Source: Paenibacillus sp. FSL H7-0331
GTDB lineage: Bacteria; Bacillota; Bacilli; Paenibacillales; NBRC-103111
Direction of reading: 5' to 3'
Assembly (NCBI RefSeq): GCF_001956045.1
Contig: NZ_MRTH01000011.1
Span: 206,863 to 270,862 of the forward strand
DNA: 64,000 bases
Below the pieces are notes generated by a model. The model did no database searches, had not been told where the DNA came from, and saw only the letters and a program-made list of their open reading frames with translations. The stretch's first letter is position 1. The number at the start of each line of letters is the position of its first letter. Shown here piece by piece: positions 34,514 to 43,248 of this stretch. The position numbers were made by a program, and so were the translations under genes.

Positions 34514-35373
34514 GTCGATCATGGAGTGACACAACATCCCGTGCACCTGTTAAAATTCGTATGAATAGCAGAAAGCGTTCGTTTGTTTATAGTGGACTTG
34601 TCTCTTTGTTTATTTTGAGTGCCTGGCTTGGTGGTTATTTGGTAGATTCGGCGGTATTGGATACACATTTGGAAAACAGAAACCTGTCGCCATCATTCGC
34701 TCATTTGTTCGGCACAGACTGGTTGGGAAGAGATATGTTCTCACGAACGGTCATGGGGCTTGGCATAAGTATTCAAGTTGGTTTTATTGCTTCTGCATGC
34801 AGCTGTTTAATAGCCGCCATACTCGGGCTGACGGCTGCAATGGGAAGGACTGCGGACGCGATTGTCTCTTGGTTGATTGATTTGTTTTTAAGTGTGCCGC
34901 ATTTGGTCTCGCTTATTCTGATAGCTTTCGTGTTTGGTGGTGGCATGAAGGGGATTATTATCGGAATTGCCTTCACGCATTGGCCGAGCCTTGCGCGAAT
35001 TATTCGTGCGGAGGTACTGCAGCTTCGGTCAGCCGAGTATGTACTGATCTCTCGTAAGCTTGGTAAATCTCGCCTGTGGGTGGCGTCCCGTCATATATTC
35101 CCGCATTTGCTTCCGCAGCTGCTCGTCGGATTATTGCTGCTATTTCCACATGCTATTCTGCATGAAGCGGCAGTTACCTTTATCGGTTTGGGTCTATCGC
35201 CACATCAGCCAGCTATAGGCATCATTTTATCCGAATCCATGCGCTATTTGTCGACTGGCATGTGGTGGTTGGCATTTTTCCCTGGTATCTGTTTACTGCT
35301 GGTTGTCCGTTCGTTTGATAGGGTGGGCGAGCAATTACGTGTACTCGTGGACCCACGCCAATCGCAGGAGTAA
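34510..35373 (+). CDS. Nickel/peptide ABC transporter permease (NikC/DppC type)
   Basis: The 287-residue protein has the DppC layout: one N-terminal helix, then LFGTDWLGRDMFSRTVMGL, five more helices and the EAA-type loop around VLISRKLGKSRLWVASRH. It overlaps the preceding permease by four bases. It pairs with the NikB-type permease to form the channel. A 78-base gap with a hairpin separates it from the ATPases. Confidence 0.88.
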   Translation: MSRSWSDTTSRAPVKIRMNSRKRSFVYSGLVSLFILSAWLGGYLVDSAVLDTHLENRNLSPSFAHLFGTDWLGRDMFSRTVMGLGISIQVGFIASACSCLIAAILGLTAAMGRTADAIVSWLIDLFLSVPHLVSLILIAFVFGGGMKGIIIGIAFTHWPSLARIIRAEVLQLRSAEYVLISRKLGKSRLWVASRHIFPHLLPQLLVGLLLLFPHAILHEAAVTFIGLGLSPHQPAIGIILSESMRYLSTGMWWLAFFPGICLLLVVRSFDRVGEQLRVLVDPRQSQE

Positions 35374-35403
35374 GCAGGGGACCCTTTATAGGAAAACGAG
35401 ATA

Positions 35404-35440
35404 AAACTTGCGAAGTAAGTTTTCTACGAAAACTTTTAGG
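35404..35440 (+). promoter_or_regulatory. Hairpin with alternative pairing overlapping the ATPase ribosome site
   Basis: AAAACTT and AAGTTTT (35404-35410 and 35417-35423) can pair, and a second AAAACTTTT copy follows just before AGGAGGTG. The two A-rich arms compete for the same T-rich partner, so the ribosome site could be exposed or masked. I recall similar leader sequences in other Paenibacillus-type genomes, but this was not checked. Confidence 0.35.
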
Positions 35441-35451
35441 AGGTGTCACGT

Positions 35452-36378
35452 TTGGCACTGCTTGAAATTGACCAATTAAGTATTGCTTTTACCCGCTATA
35501 CAAGCGTTTTGCGTCAACGTACAACCGAGGTCATTCATGAATTGCAGCTTTCGATTGGAGAAGGAGAGATCGTTGCGGTTGTTGGTTCCAGCGGTTCTGG
35601 CAAAAGCTTGCTCGCTCATGCGATCATGGGTATTCTTCCTGGAAATGCGAGTGTGACGGGTACCCTGAGCTATAATGGAGAGCCATTGGACGCTGCCAGG
35701 CAGGTAGCTCTACGAGGAAAGGAAATCGCTTTGGTCCCTCAGTCTGTTAATTATCTCGATCCTCTTATGCGGGTGGGAGAGCAGGTGCGTTCATCGGTGG
35801 ATCAGCAGACGTTGTCGTTGGATGCACAAAGAAAAGTGTTTGCACGTTATCAATTAGCGGACGATGTGGAACGGATGTACCCGTTCCAACTCTCAGGCGG
35901 TATGGCGCGACGCGTTCTGCTATCCACAGCTGTGATTAGCGGTGCCCGATTGATCATAGCAGACGAGCCGACACCGGGGCTTCATCAGGATGTTGCCAAG
36001 GAAACACTGCGCCAGTTTAGAGAGCTTGCCGACGAAGGCTGCGGTATTCTGTTAATCACGCATGATATCGAATCGGCTTTGCAGGTAGCGGATAAAGTAG
36101 CGGTATTGTATGCGGGGACGATCATAGAGATGGCTCTTGCAGCAGATTTTAGCGGGAGTGGCGAGCAGCTTAGACATCCTTACACACAGGCATTATGGAA
36201 GTCACTTCCGCAAAATGAATTTAAGCCGATTCCTGGTTCACAACCGCTTGCGGGGTCCTTGGCAGTAGGGTGTTTGTTTGCTCCACGATGTGATCATGCC
36301 TCTGATGAGTGTAGTCGTCTACGTCCGGAGACACGTCATATTCGTGGTGGTTCAGTGAGGTGCATTCATGCTTCTTGA
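35452..36378 (+). CDS. Nickel/peptide ABC transporter ATP-binding protein (NikD/DppD type)
   Basis: The 308-residue ATPase has Walker A GSSGSGKSL, signature LSGGMARRVLLS, Walker B LIIADEPTPGLH and the H-loop LITHDIE. A Cys-containing C-terminal motif (CLFAPRCDHASDECS) is the oligopeptide/nickel ABC extension. The TTG at 35452 was chosen because AGGAGGTG stands seven bases before it; a GTG at 35443 lies within that site. It overlaps the next ATPase by 11 bases. Confidence 0.87.
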   Translation: MALLEIDQLSIAFTRYTSVLRQRTTEVIHELQLSIGEGEIVAVVGSSGSGKSLLAHAIMGILPGNASVTGTLSYNGEPLDAARQVALRGKEIALVPQSVNYLDPLMRVGEQVRSSVDQQTLSLDAQRKVFARYQLADDVERMYPFQLSGGMARRVLLSTAVISGARLIIADEPTPGLHQDVAKETLRQFRELADEGCGILLITHDIESALQVADKVAVLYAGTIIEMALAADFSGSGEQLRHPYTQALWKSLPQNEFKPIPGSQPLAGSLAVGCLFAPRCDHASDECSRLRPETRHIRGGSVRCIHAS

Positions 36379-36979
36379 GGGAAAAAATCTTGGGTTTCGC
36401 TATGGACGGGGAGAATGGATTGTCAAGGAGATTGATATCAGCATCAAGCAGGGTGAAGTGGTCGGTCTTGTTGGACCGAGCGGCAGCGGTAAAACTACGC
36501 TTGCCCGTCTGCTTGCCGGCTATGATAAACCGCAGACCGGCAGTGTCACCTGTGATGGAACTCCGCTTACAGCAAGTGGTGTTCAGCCGGTGCAGTTGGT
36601 GTTCCAGCACCCGGAAAAGGCTGTCAATCCGCGTTGGCGCATGCGTCAGACGATTCGGGAGGGCTGGCTGCCAGACTCGGCATTTTTGCACATGCTTGGT
36701 ATTGAGGAGGAGTGGCTGGATCGTTGGCCTAATGAGCTGTCCGGTGGAGAGCTTCAGCGATTTTGTGTGGCCAGAGCCTTGGGGCCGCAGACGCGGTTTT
36801 TGATCGCGGACGAGATGACCACGATGCTCGATGCCATCACACAGGCGCAAATCTGGCATACTGTGATGGACATTGCCGAGCGTCGCAACCTGGGTATCCT
36901 GATGATCAGTCATGAGCCCAGTCTGATACAAAGGCTGTGTACTCGCGTAATACATTGGCAAGGGAAATCCGGTGAATAA
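36368..36979 (+). CDS. Nickel/peptide ABC transporter ATP-binding protein (NikE/DppF type)
   Basis: The 203-residue ATPase is compact but keeps all motifs: Walker A GPSGSGKTT, Q loop LVFQHPEK, signature LSGGELQRF, Walker B FLIADEMTTMLD and H-loop MISHE. The typical C-terminal peptide-transporter extension is missing, so it is shorter than usual DppF proteins (about 260-330), like NikE-type members. It starts inside the end of the previous ATPase gene and closes the importer operon. Confidence 0.85.
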   Translation: MLLEGKNLGFRYGRGEWIVKEIDISIKQGEVVGLVGPSGSGKTTLARLLAGYDKPQTGSVTCDGTPLTASGVQPVQLVFQHPEKAVNPRWRMRQTIREGWLPDSAFLHMLGIEEEWLDRWPNELSGGELQRFCVARALGPQTRFLIADEMTTMLDAITQAQIWHTVMDIAERRNLGILMISHEPSLIQRLCTRVIHWQGKSGE

Positions 36980-37025
36980 GCTGCACTCGTTTTCTTATAC
37001 ACCGGAGTCGTAGCTCAGAATCCGA

Positions 37026-37181
37026 CTATAACAAAAAATGTAGAGCGATAAGGGCCACAGAGATATGGAACAAAATATCAAGCCAAAATTTGCTCGGTAA
37101 ATTTGCTTTTTGAATCACTACATATAAAGACCGGATAATGATGATGATGAGTGCAACTTGAACAAGAATCGTAGGGATCAT
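37026..37181 (-). CDS. 51-residue predicted membrane protein
   Basis: A short reading frame gives a protein with two hydrophobic segments (about residues 4-24 with a run of Ile, and 34-51 with LFHISVALIALHFLL) joined by a polar loop. CCAGGAGGTTT lies directly upstream of the ATG at 37181, a strong ribosome site that supports it. It is transcribed in the same direction as the DUF948 gene and follows it by 45 bases, so the two may form an operon. No family is recognised. Confidence 0.6.
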   Translation of the reverse strand: MIPTILVQVALIIIIIRSLYVVIQKANLPSKFWLDILFHISVALIALHFLL

Positions 37182-37226
37182 GGAAACCTCCTGGTTGGTT
37201 CAGCTTATCACAATGTTCCGTTCTTA

Positions 37227-37595
37227 CTATCTGACTTTAATTTGAACCTTGTTGTTGGCACCCTGACTTTTGGGTGTCAGCTCATTTCCCAATACGGCAG
37301 CAGCCTGTTTAACCGAATGGGTTACACTGTGCAGGGCTTCACCCATATCCTGAGCCGATTCCAACAGGGGCTCTACCGTTTTTATTTTGCCTTTTACATC
37401 CCGGGAAATTTGGTTGGCCGTATGGATGAGCTGCTTGGCCTCTCCTGTAAGATCATGGGCAGCTGTTCGTACCTCAGCTAAGGTCCTGTTGGTTTCGTCT
37501 AGCGACGTCATTCCTTTTTGCAGTATGCGAATCAGATAAAAAGTCAGAGTCACAAAAGCCGCACTTGCCGCAACTACGCTAATATCAATAGCCAT
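37227..37595 (-). CDS. DUF948 family membrane protein (YtxG-like)
   Basis: The 122-residue protein has one N-terminal membrane helix (ISVVAASAAFVTLTFYLIRIL within residues 4-24), then an amphipathic helix of about 70 residues with regularly spaced T/L/Q residues, and a charged tail. This is the DUF948/YtxG layout, found in general-stress genes of Bacillus. The ATG at 37595 follows GAAAGGAGCACGGAT; an upstream ATG at 37622 has no ribosome site. Function unknown. Confidence 0.75.
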   Translation of the reverse strand: MAIDISVVAASAAFVTLTFYLIRILQKGMTSLDETNRTLAEVRTAAHDLTGEAKQLIHTANQISRDVKGKIKTVEPLLESAQDMGEALHSVTHSVKQAAAVLGNELTPKSQGANNKVQIKVR

Positions 37596-37858
37596 ATCCG
37601 TGCTCCTTTCTTTGTTGCCCATAGTCCAACTCCTTTTTAATCCTATCCTATGTCCAGGCAGGCGTATTTATTCGGAGTATGAATGCTAATCCAGCAGATG
37701 GCAGGTTCCGGAGTGAACCTATTTGAGCATAGCAGACACAGCTTTATTGATGATGTGCGGATGCGACCTGAACTGACCACAAAAAATTAACATTGATAAC
37801 ATAGTTGGTGTTCTGTAATATAGAGTGATTAGGGCTGCAGGGCTATGAGGAGATGTGA

Positions 37859-38110
37859 GTGGTGGCAAAAGCGAAACAAAAAAGACCGACACGCGATGAA
37901 TTCGAGCTCGAGGACCTGGGAAACCAGATTGTAGAGGCCAAGGATAATAAGGAGCAGGTCATGCTGACCGTCTGGGGCGTGGAAGAGCCTGTTGTAGGGA
38001 TTATTGTGGAGTTAGACCCCAGAAAGCGTCAAATACGAGTCAATCTGGAGGATGGCTTTAAATGGATTCCTTTTCTGGATGTTATGAGGTTGGATTATCC
38101 CCGCTATTGA
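37859..38110 (+). CDS. YolD-like family protein
   Basis: The 83-residue protein has the YolD-like core: a conserved central strand pair with VMLTVWGVEEPVVGIIVELDPRKRQIRV and the FKWIPFLDVMRL end, split here for length. Small YolD-like proteins often lie next to DinB-type polymerase genes, but none is adjacent here. The start is GTG (37859, with a second GTG at 37862) behind GAGGAG. It is convergent with the SDR gene and shares a terminator with it. Confidence 0.6.
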   Translation: MVAKAKQKRPTRDEFELEDLGNQIVEAKDNKEQVMLTVWGVEEPVVGIIVELDPRKRQIRVNLEDGFKWIPFLDVMRLDYPRY

Positions 38111-38139
38111 ATTGTAAACTGAATCGTGAACCATGCTGA

Positions 38140-38180
38140 AAAAACCTTCCTTCCGTTATGTACGGTCATGGAAGGTTTTT
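38140..38180. terminator. Bidirectional terminator between the YolD-like and SDR genes
   Basis: AAAAACCTTCC pairs with GGAAGGTTTTT around an 18-base loop. A-run and T-run flank both sides, so it can stop transcription from either direction. Confidence 0.85.
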
Positions 38181-38198
38181 GCTATTATATGCCAGAGC

Positions 38199-38981
38199 TT
38201 AAAGCGCAGCGCCTTTGCCGCCATCCACATTAACCGAGGTTCCCGTTACATAGGAAGCCGCGTCTGAAACCAGGAATGTGATAACTTTTGCCGCTTCTTC
38301 GGTTTCGCCGATGCGACCCATCGGAATTTGATGGTTCGGATGCATTGAGAATTGCTCCCAAGTCAGCTCAGGGTGCTGCTTTTTCCAGCCCTTTTCGATT
38401 TGATCACTCCGGATCATCCCGATGCAGACGGCATTCACTCGAATATTGGCAGAGGCCAGATCCTTACTCATTGCTTTGGTTAGAGCCATTCCGGCAGCAC
38501 GACTGACTGTAGTCGGTAAAGACGAAGCGGAAGGGGTCTTGGCAGATGAGGTAGAGATGTTAATTATCGCGCCTTTTCCCGCTTTTCGCATATGGGGAAT
38601 GGCTGCCTTGGAGCAATGAATTGCACCGAATAGCTTTAAATCCAAATCATAAGCCCAGCCTTCAGATTCGACTTCTTCAAAAGGACGAGCTGCAGACGTT
38701 CCTGCGTTATTCACCAGAATATCCAAACTGCCAAAGCGATCCACAGTTTCTTGTACAGCTTTTTTGCAGTCCTCTTCAGAGGTAATATCCACTTGGATGT
38801 AGAGCACCTCTGCACCGGTTCTTTCCACAATCTGTTGTGCTGCTGTACGCAGATCGTCCTCATTGCGTGCACATATGGCTACACGTGCTCCCTCAGCAGC
38901 CAGTGCCAAGGCAGTTCCAAGTCCAATTCCCTTACTGCCCCCTGTGATGAGTGCTACTTTTCCGGTTAAACCCAAATCCAT
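38199..38981 (-). CDS. Atypical short-chain dehydrogenase/reductase
   Basis: The 260-residue protein has the classical SDR layout, with the cofactor motif TGGSKGIG at 13-20, DIT at 65-67 and NNAG at 91-94, so NAD(P) binding looks intact. At the catalytic place the usual YxxxK is read as T157...R161 within SSLPTTVSRAAG, and the catalytic Asn region reads DLKLFG instead of a NxxG form. The Ser loop (NISTSS) remains. The protein may be a catalytically altered SDR with another mechanism, or a cofactor-binding non-enzyme. The start at 38981 follows GGAGGTAACGATC. Confidence 0.85.
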   Translation of the reverse strand: MDLGLTGKVALITGGSKGIGLGTALALAAEGARVAICARNEDDLRTAAQQIVERTGAEVLYIQVDITSEEDCKKAVQETVDRFGSLDILVNNAGTSAARPFEEVESEGWAYDLDLKLFGAIHCSKAAIPHMRKAGKGAIINISTSSAKTPSASSLPTTVSRAAGMALTKAMSKDLASANIRVNAVCIGMIRSDQIEKGWKKQHPELTWEQFSMHPNHQIPMGRIGETEEAAKVITFLVSDAASYVTGTSVNVDGGKGAAL

Positions 38982-39221
38982 GATCGTTACCTCCAGTCTC
39001 TATGTATTTGAGCAACAATAAACTCTCATAAAAAGTAGCACGCGAGTCAAATGATTGTCAATATTGGTTAGTTTCTTAAGGCGTACAGAACCGGTGATAA
39101 GCTGGATGACGCTTTTTTGGGGACGATAGTTATTGATTAAATGAGAGTTTATGTGTATAATCCAGAAAGGGAACATGTGTTCTATTCGTTAGAAGAACCA
39201 GCACAACAGGAGGGAACCGCA

Positions 39222-39398
39222 ATGAGACCTACTTTTTTTGAAGAGCTTAAAGGTATGAAGCGTAACAATGAGTTCAGGGAAATGATTCTGATGCAAGCTG
39301 CCAAAAAAATGCTGGCGGATAAGAAGAAAAAAAGTCGACTGCAGCGTTTACTTACAAGAACGAATAAGGTTAAAACAATTCCTAAATGCTGGGATTGA
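39222..39398 (+). CDS. 58-residue basic protein of unknown function
   Basis: The protein starts at the ATG at 39222 because CAGGAGG stands eight to nine bases upstream; an open frame continues 27 codons further back. It has MRPTFFEELKGMKRNN then an amphipathic segment and a strongly basic KKKKSRLQRLL-like end. It is rich in Lys and Arg (about a third of residues) and has no membrane segment. It may bind nucleic acid or ribosomes, but nothing supports this beyond charge. Confidence 0.55.
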   Translation: MRPTFFEELKGMKRNNEFREMILMQAAKKMLADKKKKSRLQRLLTRTNKVKTIPKCWD

Positions 39399-39541
39399 AC
39401 TGAACCTGACCTATATATAGAAACTGGCGAGCCTTCATCTGATCACATACGGTTTAATCTGCACCTACTTATAGGCATCTGCATACCTTATCCACATAAG
39501 TAAGTCACCATTCACTTAATTAGAGAAGGGCAGGAGCTTGA

Positions 39542-40231
39542 ATGACTTTATATATGGATTACAAGTCCCCATCCGTACAGTTCAGCTTTGACGTAAATAA
39601 TAGCACGCTTTTTAGAAAGGATGCTCGTAACTACATCAATGTACTGTCCAACAAGCAGCTGAATACATTGGAGAATACATCACTGCTTGATATTTTTCTC
39701 AGTGCTGGTAATGTAGTTGAGCCTCACTATCATCAAAATGCGGCAGAGCTTGTTTATTGTATCTCGGGTGCAGCAATTGTCTCAATAATCAATCCGTTCA
39801 CCAATGATCTGCTCAATTTTCCGATAACACCAGGTCAAGTGGCCAATGTCCCCCAAGGCTGGTGGCATTACGAAATTGCCTCGGTTGATAACACTCATTT
39901 GTTGGCGATCTTTGATGCACCGGTTCCTGAAGTGATACTGGGATCTGACATTCTGAGATTAACGCCTGCCAATGTACTGGCACATACCTATTGCTTGAAT
40001 GAAGCTGCAGTTAAACAAACGCTTGCCCCAATTAATGATTCAGTCTTCATTGGCCCACCGAGAGACTGCAACCCCTCTCAGGTTCAAGGGAGCATGGCTG
40101 GTAAACCGCAGCCTTATCCAGCCTATACCCAACAGCCGCAACCCAATCATGGGCAGCACAACCCAATCGGGTATCAACTTCCCGCGCAACAGTATTATTA
40201 CACACAGCCCTATCCAAGCCAAACATATTGA
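39542..40231 (+). CDS. Cupin-domain protein with Pro/Gln/Tyr-rich tail
   Basis: The 229-residue protein has one cupin domain (about residues 45-150): PHYHQNAAELVYCISG gives the HxH...E metal motif, and GWWHYEIAS the downstream His of motif 2. The last 60 residues form a low-complexity Pro/Gln/Tyr tail (YPAYTQQPQPNHGQH and YYYTQPYPSQTY), similar in style to coat or surface adhesion proteins. It resembles single-domain oxalate-decarboxylase-like cupins, and a spore-coat role is possible. The ATG at 39542 follows CAGGAGCTTG. A terminator hairpin follows. Confidence 0.75.
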   Translation: MTLYMDYKSPSVQFSFDVNNSTLFRKDARNYINVLSNKQLNTLENTSLLDIFLSAGNVVEPHYHQNAAELVYCISGAAIVSIINPFTNDLLNFPITPGQVANVPQGWWHYEIASVDNTHLLAIFDAPVPEVILGSDILRLTPANVLAHTYCLNEAAVKQTLAPINDSVFIGPPRDCNPSQVQGSMAGKPQPYPAYTQQPQPNHGQHNPIGYQLPAQQYYYTQPYPSQTY

Positions 40232-40269
40232 GATATTGAAGCTGTAGCTATAGATAAGAGAAATGATAA

Positions 40270-40312
40270 TCCCTTAACAACTTCGAAGGAAATGTTAAGG
40301 GTATTTATTCGT
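40270..40312 (+). terminator. Terminator after the cupin gene
   Basis: CCCTTAACA pairs with TGTTAAGGG around a loop of about 15 bases, followed by TATTTATTC. It begins 39 bases after the stop. Confidence 0.75.
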
Positions 40313-40410
40313 TTGAATGGTTACCAGATAATAAAACAATCTATCAATATTGTGTAAATTTTATTATAATGTACATGTTTTCAAATATGTTTTTGCAAAA
40401 GGGGTATCGT

Positions 40411-42855
40411 ATGATCCGTTCATTGGCAGCATGTTTATCTATGGGTCTGATTACAGTCTTTCTATCGACCCTTGTGGGACCGTTAAGTGGTCAAGCTTAT
40501 GCAGCACCGACCAATTACAAGGATGTTCCCGCCGAGTATTACGCAAGTAAAGAAATAGCCAAGCTTACAGAGAGCGGAATCATCGAAGGGAATGAGCAGG
40601 GCTTATTTCAACCGGATGTGGAAATTACGCGCGGTGTCACTGCCGTGTGGCTCAGTAAAGCCTTAAAGCTTAGACAGCCTAACAGCTTGAACGGATTCAC
40701 AGATGTCCCAGCCTCAAGTCCCTACGCAATGGCAGTTAATGCCTTGAAGGAAAAAGACATCGTACAAGGCGATCAAGGTCGATTTAGTCCGGAGGAGCCA
40801 TTAACCCGTGAGCAAATGGCAAGCTTGCTGGCACGAGCTTTTCAGCTTAAGGATAACCATATGAACATATGGTTCAAGGACGAAAAGGCGATAGGCGATA
40901 GTCACTTTATCGATGTCGTCAGACTCAAACAACACTTTATCACCGAGCAGCTGGAATTTATGCCGAAGAACAAGGTAACCAGAGCACAGCTTGTCCTGTT
41001 TCTCAGCAGAGCGATTTCAACGGTCACGTTGAAGGATAATGAATTACCACTTGATGATTTTCTGAGGGGATCTGCACAGTCCAGCTTCAAGTCGTCACCT
41101 GATGGTAAGAAGATGGCCTACCTGAAGACAGCCAACAACCAGACACACATCTATTTGAAAAAAACTGGGGAAGAAGCCTCGGAAACACGTATCACCAGCT
41201 TGACCAACCGAGATATCATTGGATTTTTGTGGTTTAGCAATGATAAAATTTTATACATAACCGATATGTACGGAACGGAAGATCATCATATTCACGTAGT
41301 AAATGCGGATGGGACGGATGAAAAGGACTTGACCCCTTTTGATCAGGTACGAGCCCAATACATGGAGTCGTTATCTTACATGAGAGGCCATGAATTTGAT
41401 ATCTTAATCAGCATGAATGAAAGGTCTTCGCAGCGCTTTGATGTGTATCGATTGAATGTCAAAACAGGTGCAATGGAAATTGTCGCTGAAAATCCTGGCA
41501 ATGTAACCAGTTGGCTTACAGACTTGTATGGAGAAGTCAGGGTGGCCATGGCTACAGATGGTATTAATACGTCTATGCTGTACAGAGAGACACCTGCTCA
41601 GCCATTTAAACCCATATTGAAGCTGAATTATGGAGATTCCTTCATTCCCATTATGTTTTCGTTTGATAACAGCCAACTGTTTGCTTTATCTAATATTGGC
41701 AGGGACAAGCTGGCCTTGGTCAAGTACAACATGAATACCAAAGAAATGGGCGATACCGTTTATGAAAATCCGAAGGCCGATGTGACCAATATTATCATTT
41801 CCTACCAGAAGGAAGCGATATTGGCCGTTGAATATGAGACGGACAAAGTCTACTATGAGTATCTAGACAAGGAATACGAGCGGTTAAATGTAATGATTGC
41901 AAATAAGCTTCCCAATCAATCGTACCAGATCTTGGGTAATCCGCTGCCGGATACGAAGGTGCTGCTCAGAACCTACAGCGACAAATCGCCGGGAGCCTAT
42001 TACTACTATGACCGCAAGAAAGACACACTGGATAAAATCGCAGATAGCAAACCATGGATCAAAGAAGAGCAGATGGCTGAAATGAAGCCGATTTCCTACA
42101 GATCGCGTGATGGGTATACAATCAATGGCTATTTGACATTACCCAAAACCGGTAGCACCAACTTGCCTTTTGTCATCCTTCCACATGGTGGACCTTGGGC
42201 ACGTGATTCATGGGGATACGATAGTGAGGTTCAACTGTTAGCTAATCGTGGCTACGGCGTCCTGCAGATGAATTTCCGCGGCTCTACAGGCTACGGTAAG
42301 GAATTCAAGTTGGCTGGGGACAAGCAATGGGGCAAATCGATGCAGGATGATATTACCGATGGCGTGAGCTGGTTGACACAGCAAGGGTATGCGGATCCGA
42401 AGCGAATCGCAATTTATGGTGCGTCATACGGAGGCTACGCAGCATTGGCGGGAGTAACGTTTACCCCTGATTTGTATGCCGCCGGAATTGATTATATGGG
42501 GCCTTCCAGCCTGTTCACCTTCCTTAATACGATGCCGTCTTACTGGGAGCCTGATCGTCAAAAATTGTACAAGCAGGTTGGTGATCCTGAGAAGGATAAG
42601 AAGCAGATGGAGGACAGATCGCCTTTGCTGCATGCCGACCAAATTAAAACACCGATCATGTTCGCTCAAGGCGTCAACGATCCACGGGTAAAGAAGAGCG
42701 AGTCGGATCAGATCGTATTGGCGCTACGTCAGCGTGGTATTGACGCCCCTTATATGATTAAAAATGATGAAGGTCATGGCTTCCAGACATATACCAATCG
42801 AGTTGACTTCTATCAGGCGATGTTAAAATTCCTTGATAATCACTTAAGCAAGTAG
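40411..42855 (+). CDS. SLH-domain protein fused to an S9-family serine peptidase
   Basis: The 814-residue protein has a signal peptide (to about AYAAP), two or three SLH-like repeats (about residues 35-210) and a C-terminal S9 prolyl-oligopeptidase/acylaminoacyl peptidase module: a WD40-like beta-propeller (about 220-540) and an alpha/beta-hydrolase domain with GASYGGYAAL (nucleophile Ser), an Asp in MFAQGVNDPRV and the His in DEGHGFQTY. The start at 40411 follows AAAAGGGG. It is secreted and wall-attached, so it would trim peptides at the surface. SLH plus S9 in one chain is uncommon. Confidence 0.87.
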   Translation: MIRSLAACLSMGLITVFLSTLVGPLSGQAYAAPTNYKDVPAEYYASKEIAKLTESGIIEGNEQGLFQPDVEITRGVTAVWLSKALKLRQPNSLNGFTDVPASSPYAMAVNALKEKDIVQGDQGRFSPEEPLTREQMASLLARAFQLKDNHMNIWFKDEKAIGDSHFIDVVRLKQHFITEQLEFMPKNKVTRAQLVLFLSRAISTVTLKDNELPLDDFLRGSAQSSFKSSPDGKKMAYLKTANNQTHIYLKKTGEEASETRITSLTNRDIIGFLWFSNDKILYITDMYGTEDHHIHVVNADGTDEKDLTPFDQVRAQYMESLSYMRGHEFDILISMNERSSQRFDVYRLNVKTGAMEIVAENPGNVTSWLTDLYGEVRVAMATDGINTSMLYRETPAQPFKPILKLNYGDSFIPIMFSFDNSQLFALSNIGRDKLALVKYNMNTKEMGDTVYENPKADVTNIIISYQKEAILAVEYETDKVYYEYLDKEYERLNVMIANKLPNQSYQILGNPLPDTKVLLRTYSDKSPGAYYYYDRKKDTLDKIADSKPWIKEEQMAEMKPISYRSRDGYTINGYLTLPKTGSTNLPFVILPHGGPWARDSWGYDSEVQLLANRGYGVLQMNFRGSTGYGKEFKLAGDKQWGKSMQDDITDGVSWLTQQGYADPKRIAIYGASYGGYAALAGVTFTPDLYAAGIDYMGPSSLFTFLNTMPSYWEPDRQKLYKQVGDPEKDKKQMEDRSPLLHADQIKTPIMFAQGVNDPRVKKSESDQIVLALRQRGIDAPYMIKNDEGHGFQTYTNRVDFYQAMLKFLDNHLSK

Positions 42856-42871
42856 AGCTCTGAATAACGGC

Positions 42872-42900
42872 TTGACATACAGTTATACTTCATGTATAAA
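42872..42900 (+). promoter_or_regulatory. Sigma-A promoter of the argS transcript
   Basis: TTGACA and TATAAA are separated by 17 bases, a near-ideal promoter. It lies about 130 bases before the T-box specifier region and 350 bases before the argS start, fitting a leader-controlled transcript. Confidence 0.8.
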
Positions 42901-42999
42901 TATGTATAATTCAAATTTGAGATTAGACAGTTTGACGCTATTGCTACAATGTATATTTTTTACGATATCCCAATATTAATGAACGAGACAGTAATTCCA

Positions 43000-43217
43000 G
43001 ACAAAGAGTCACAGTGAGCCGGAATAGGTGAGATCCGGTACGGATGATTGGAATGAAGCGGACTCGGGAAATGGTCCTCCGAACACAACCGAGTAGGAGG
43101 ATCCGGTAACTGCCGTTATCAGCAGAGTGATTGGCCTTGTGACAGAGGACCAGTACTTAGAGTGGTACCACGGGAAGCGCGAGCTCTCGTCTCTTATTTA
43201 GAGACGGGGGCTTTTTG
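43000..43217 (+). promoter_or_regulatory. T-box riboswitch controlling argS
   Basis: Stem I is bounded by GAGT at 43006 and its complement ACTC at 43062, with an AGTGA element on the 5' side and CGG (Arg codon) at 43059-43061 followed by A in the specifier position. The T-box motif AGAGTGGTACCACGGG lies at 43159-43174. A terminator (43181-43217) pairs AGCTCTCGTCTCT with AGAGACGGGGGCT and ends in TTTTT. Uncharged tRNA-Arg should stabilise the antiterminator and switch argS on. The specifier assignment is my reading of the loop and is moderately sure. Confidence 0.85.
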
Positions 43218-43248
43218 TGTTTTAGCCATAAATAAGGAGGAATTAGAT

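Noticed and set aside
37158..37481. 107-codon plus-strand open frame
   Set aside because: It is antisense to the DUF948 gene, has no ribosome site and its translation lacks any protein-like pattern.
39141..39221. Upstream extension of the 58-residue basic protein
   Set aside because: The AGGAGG site sits inside this segment just before the ATG at 39222, so translation most likely starts there.
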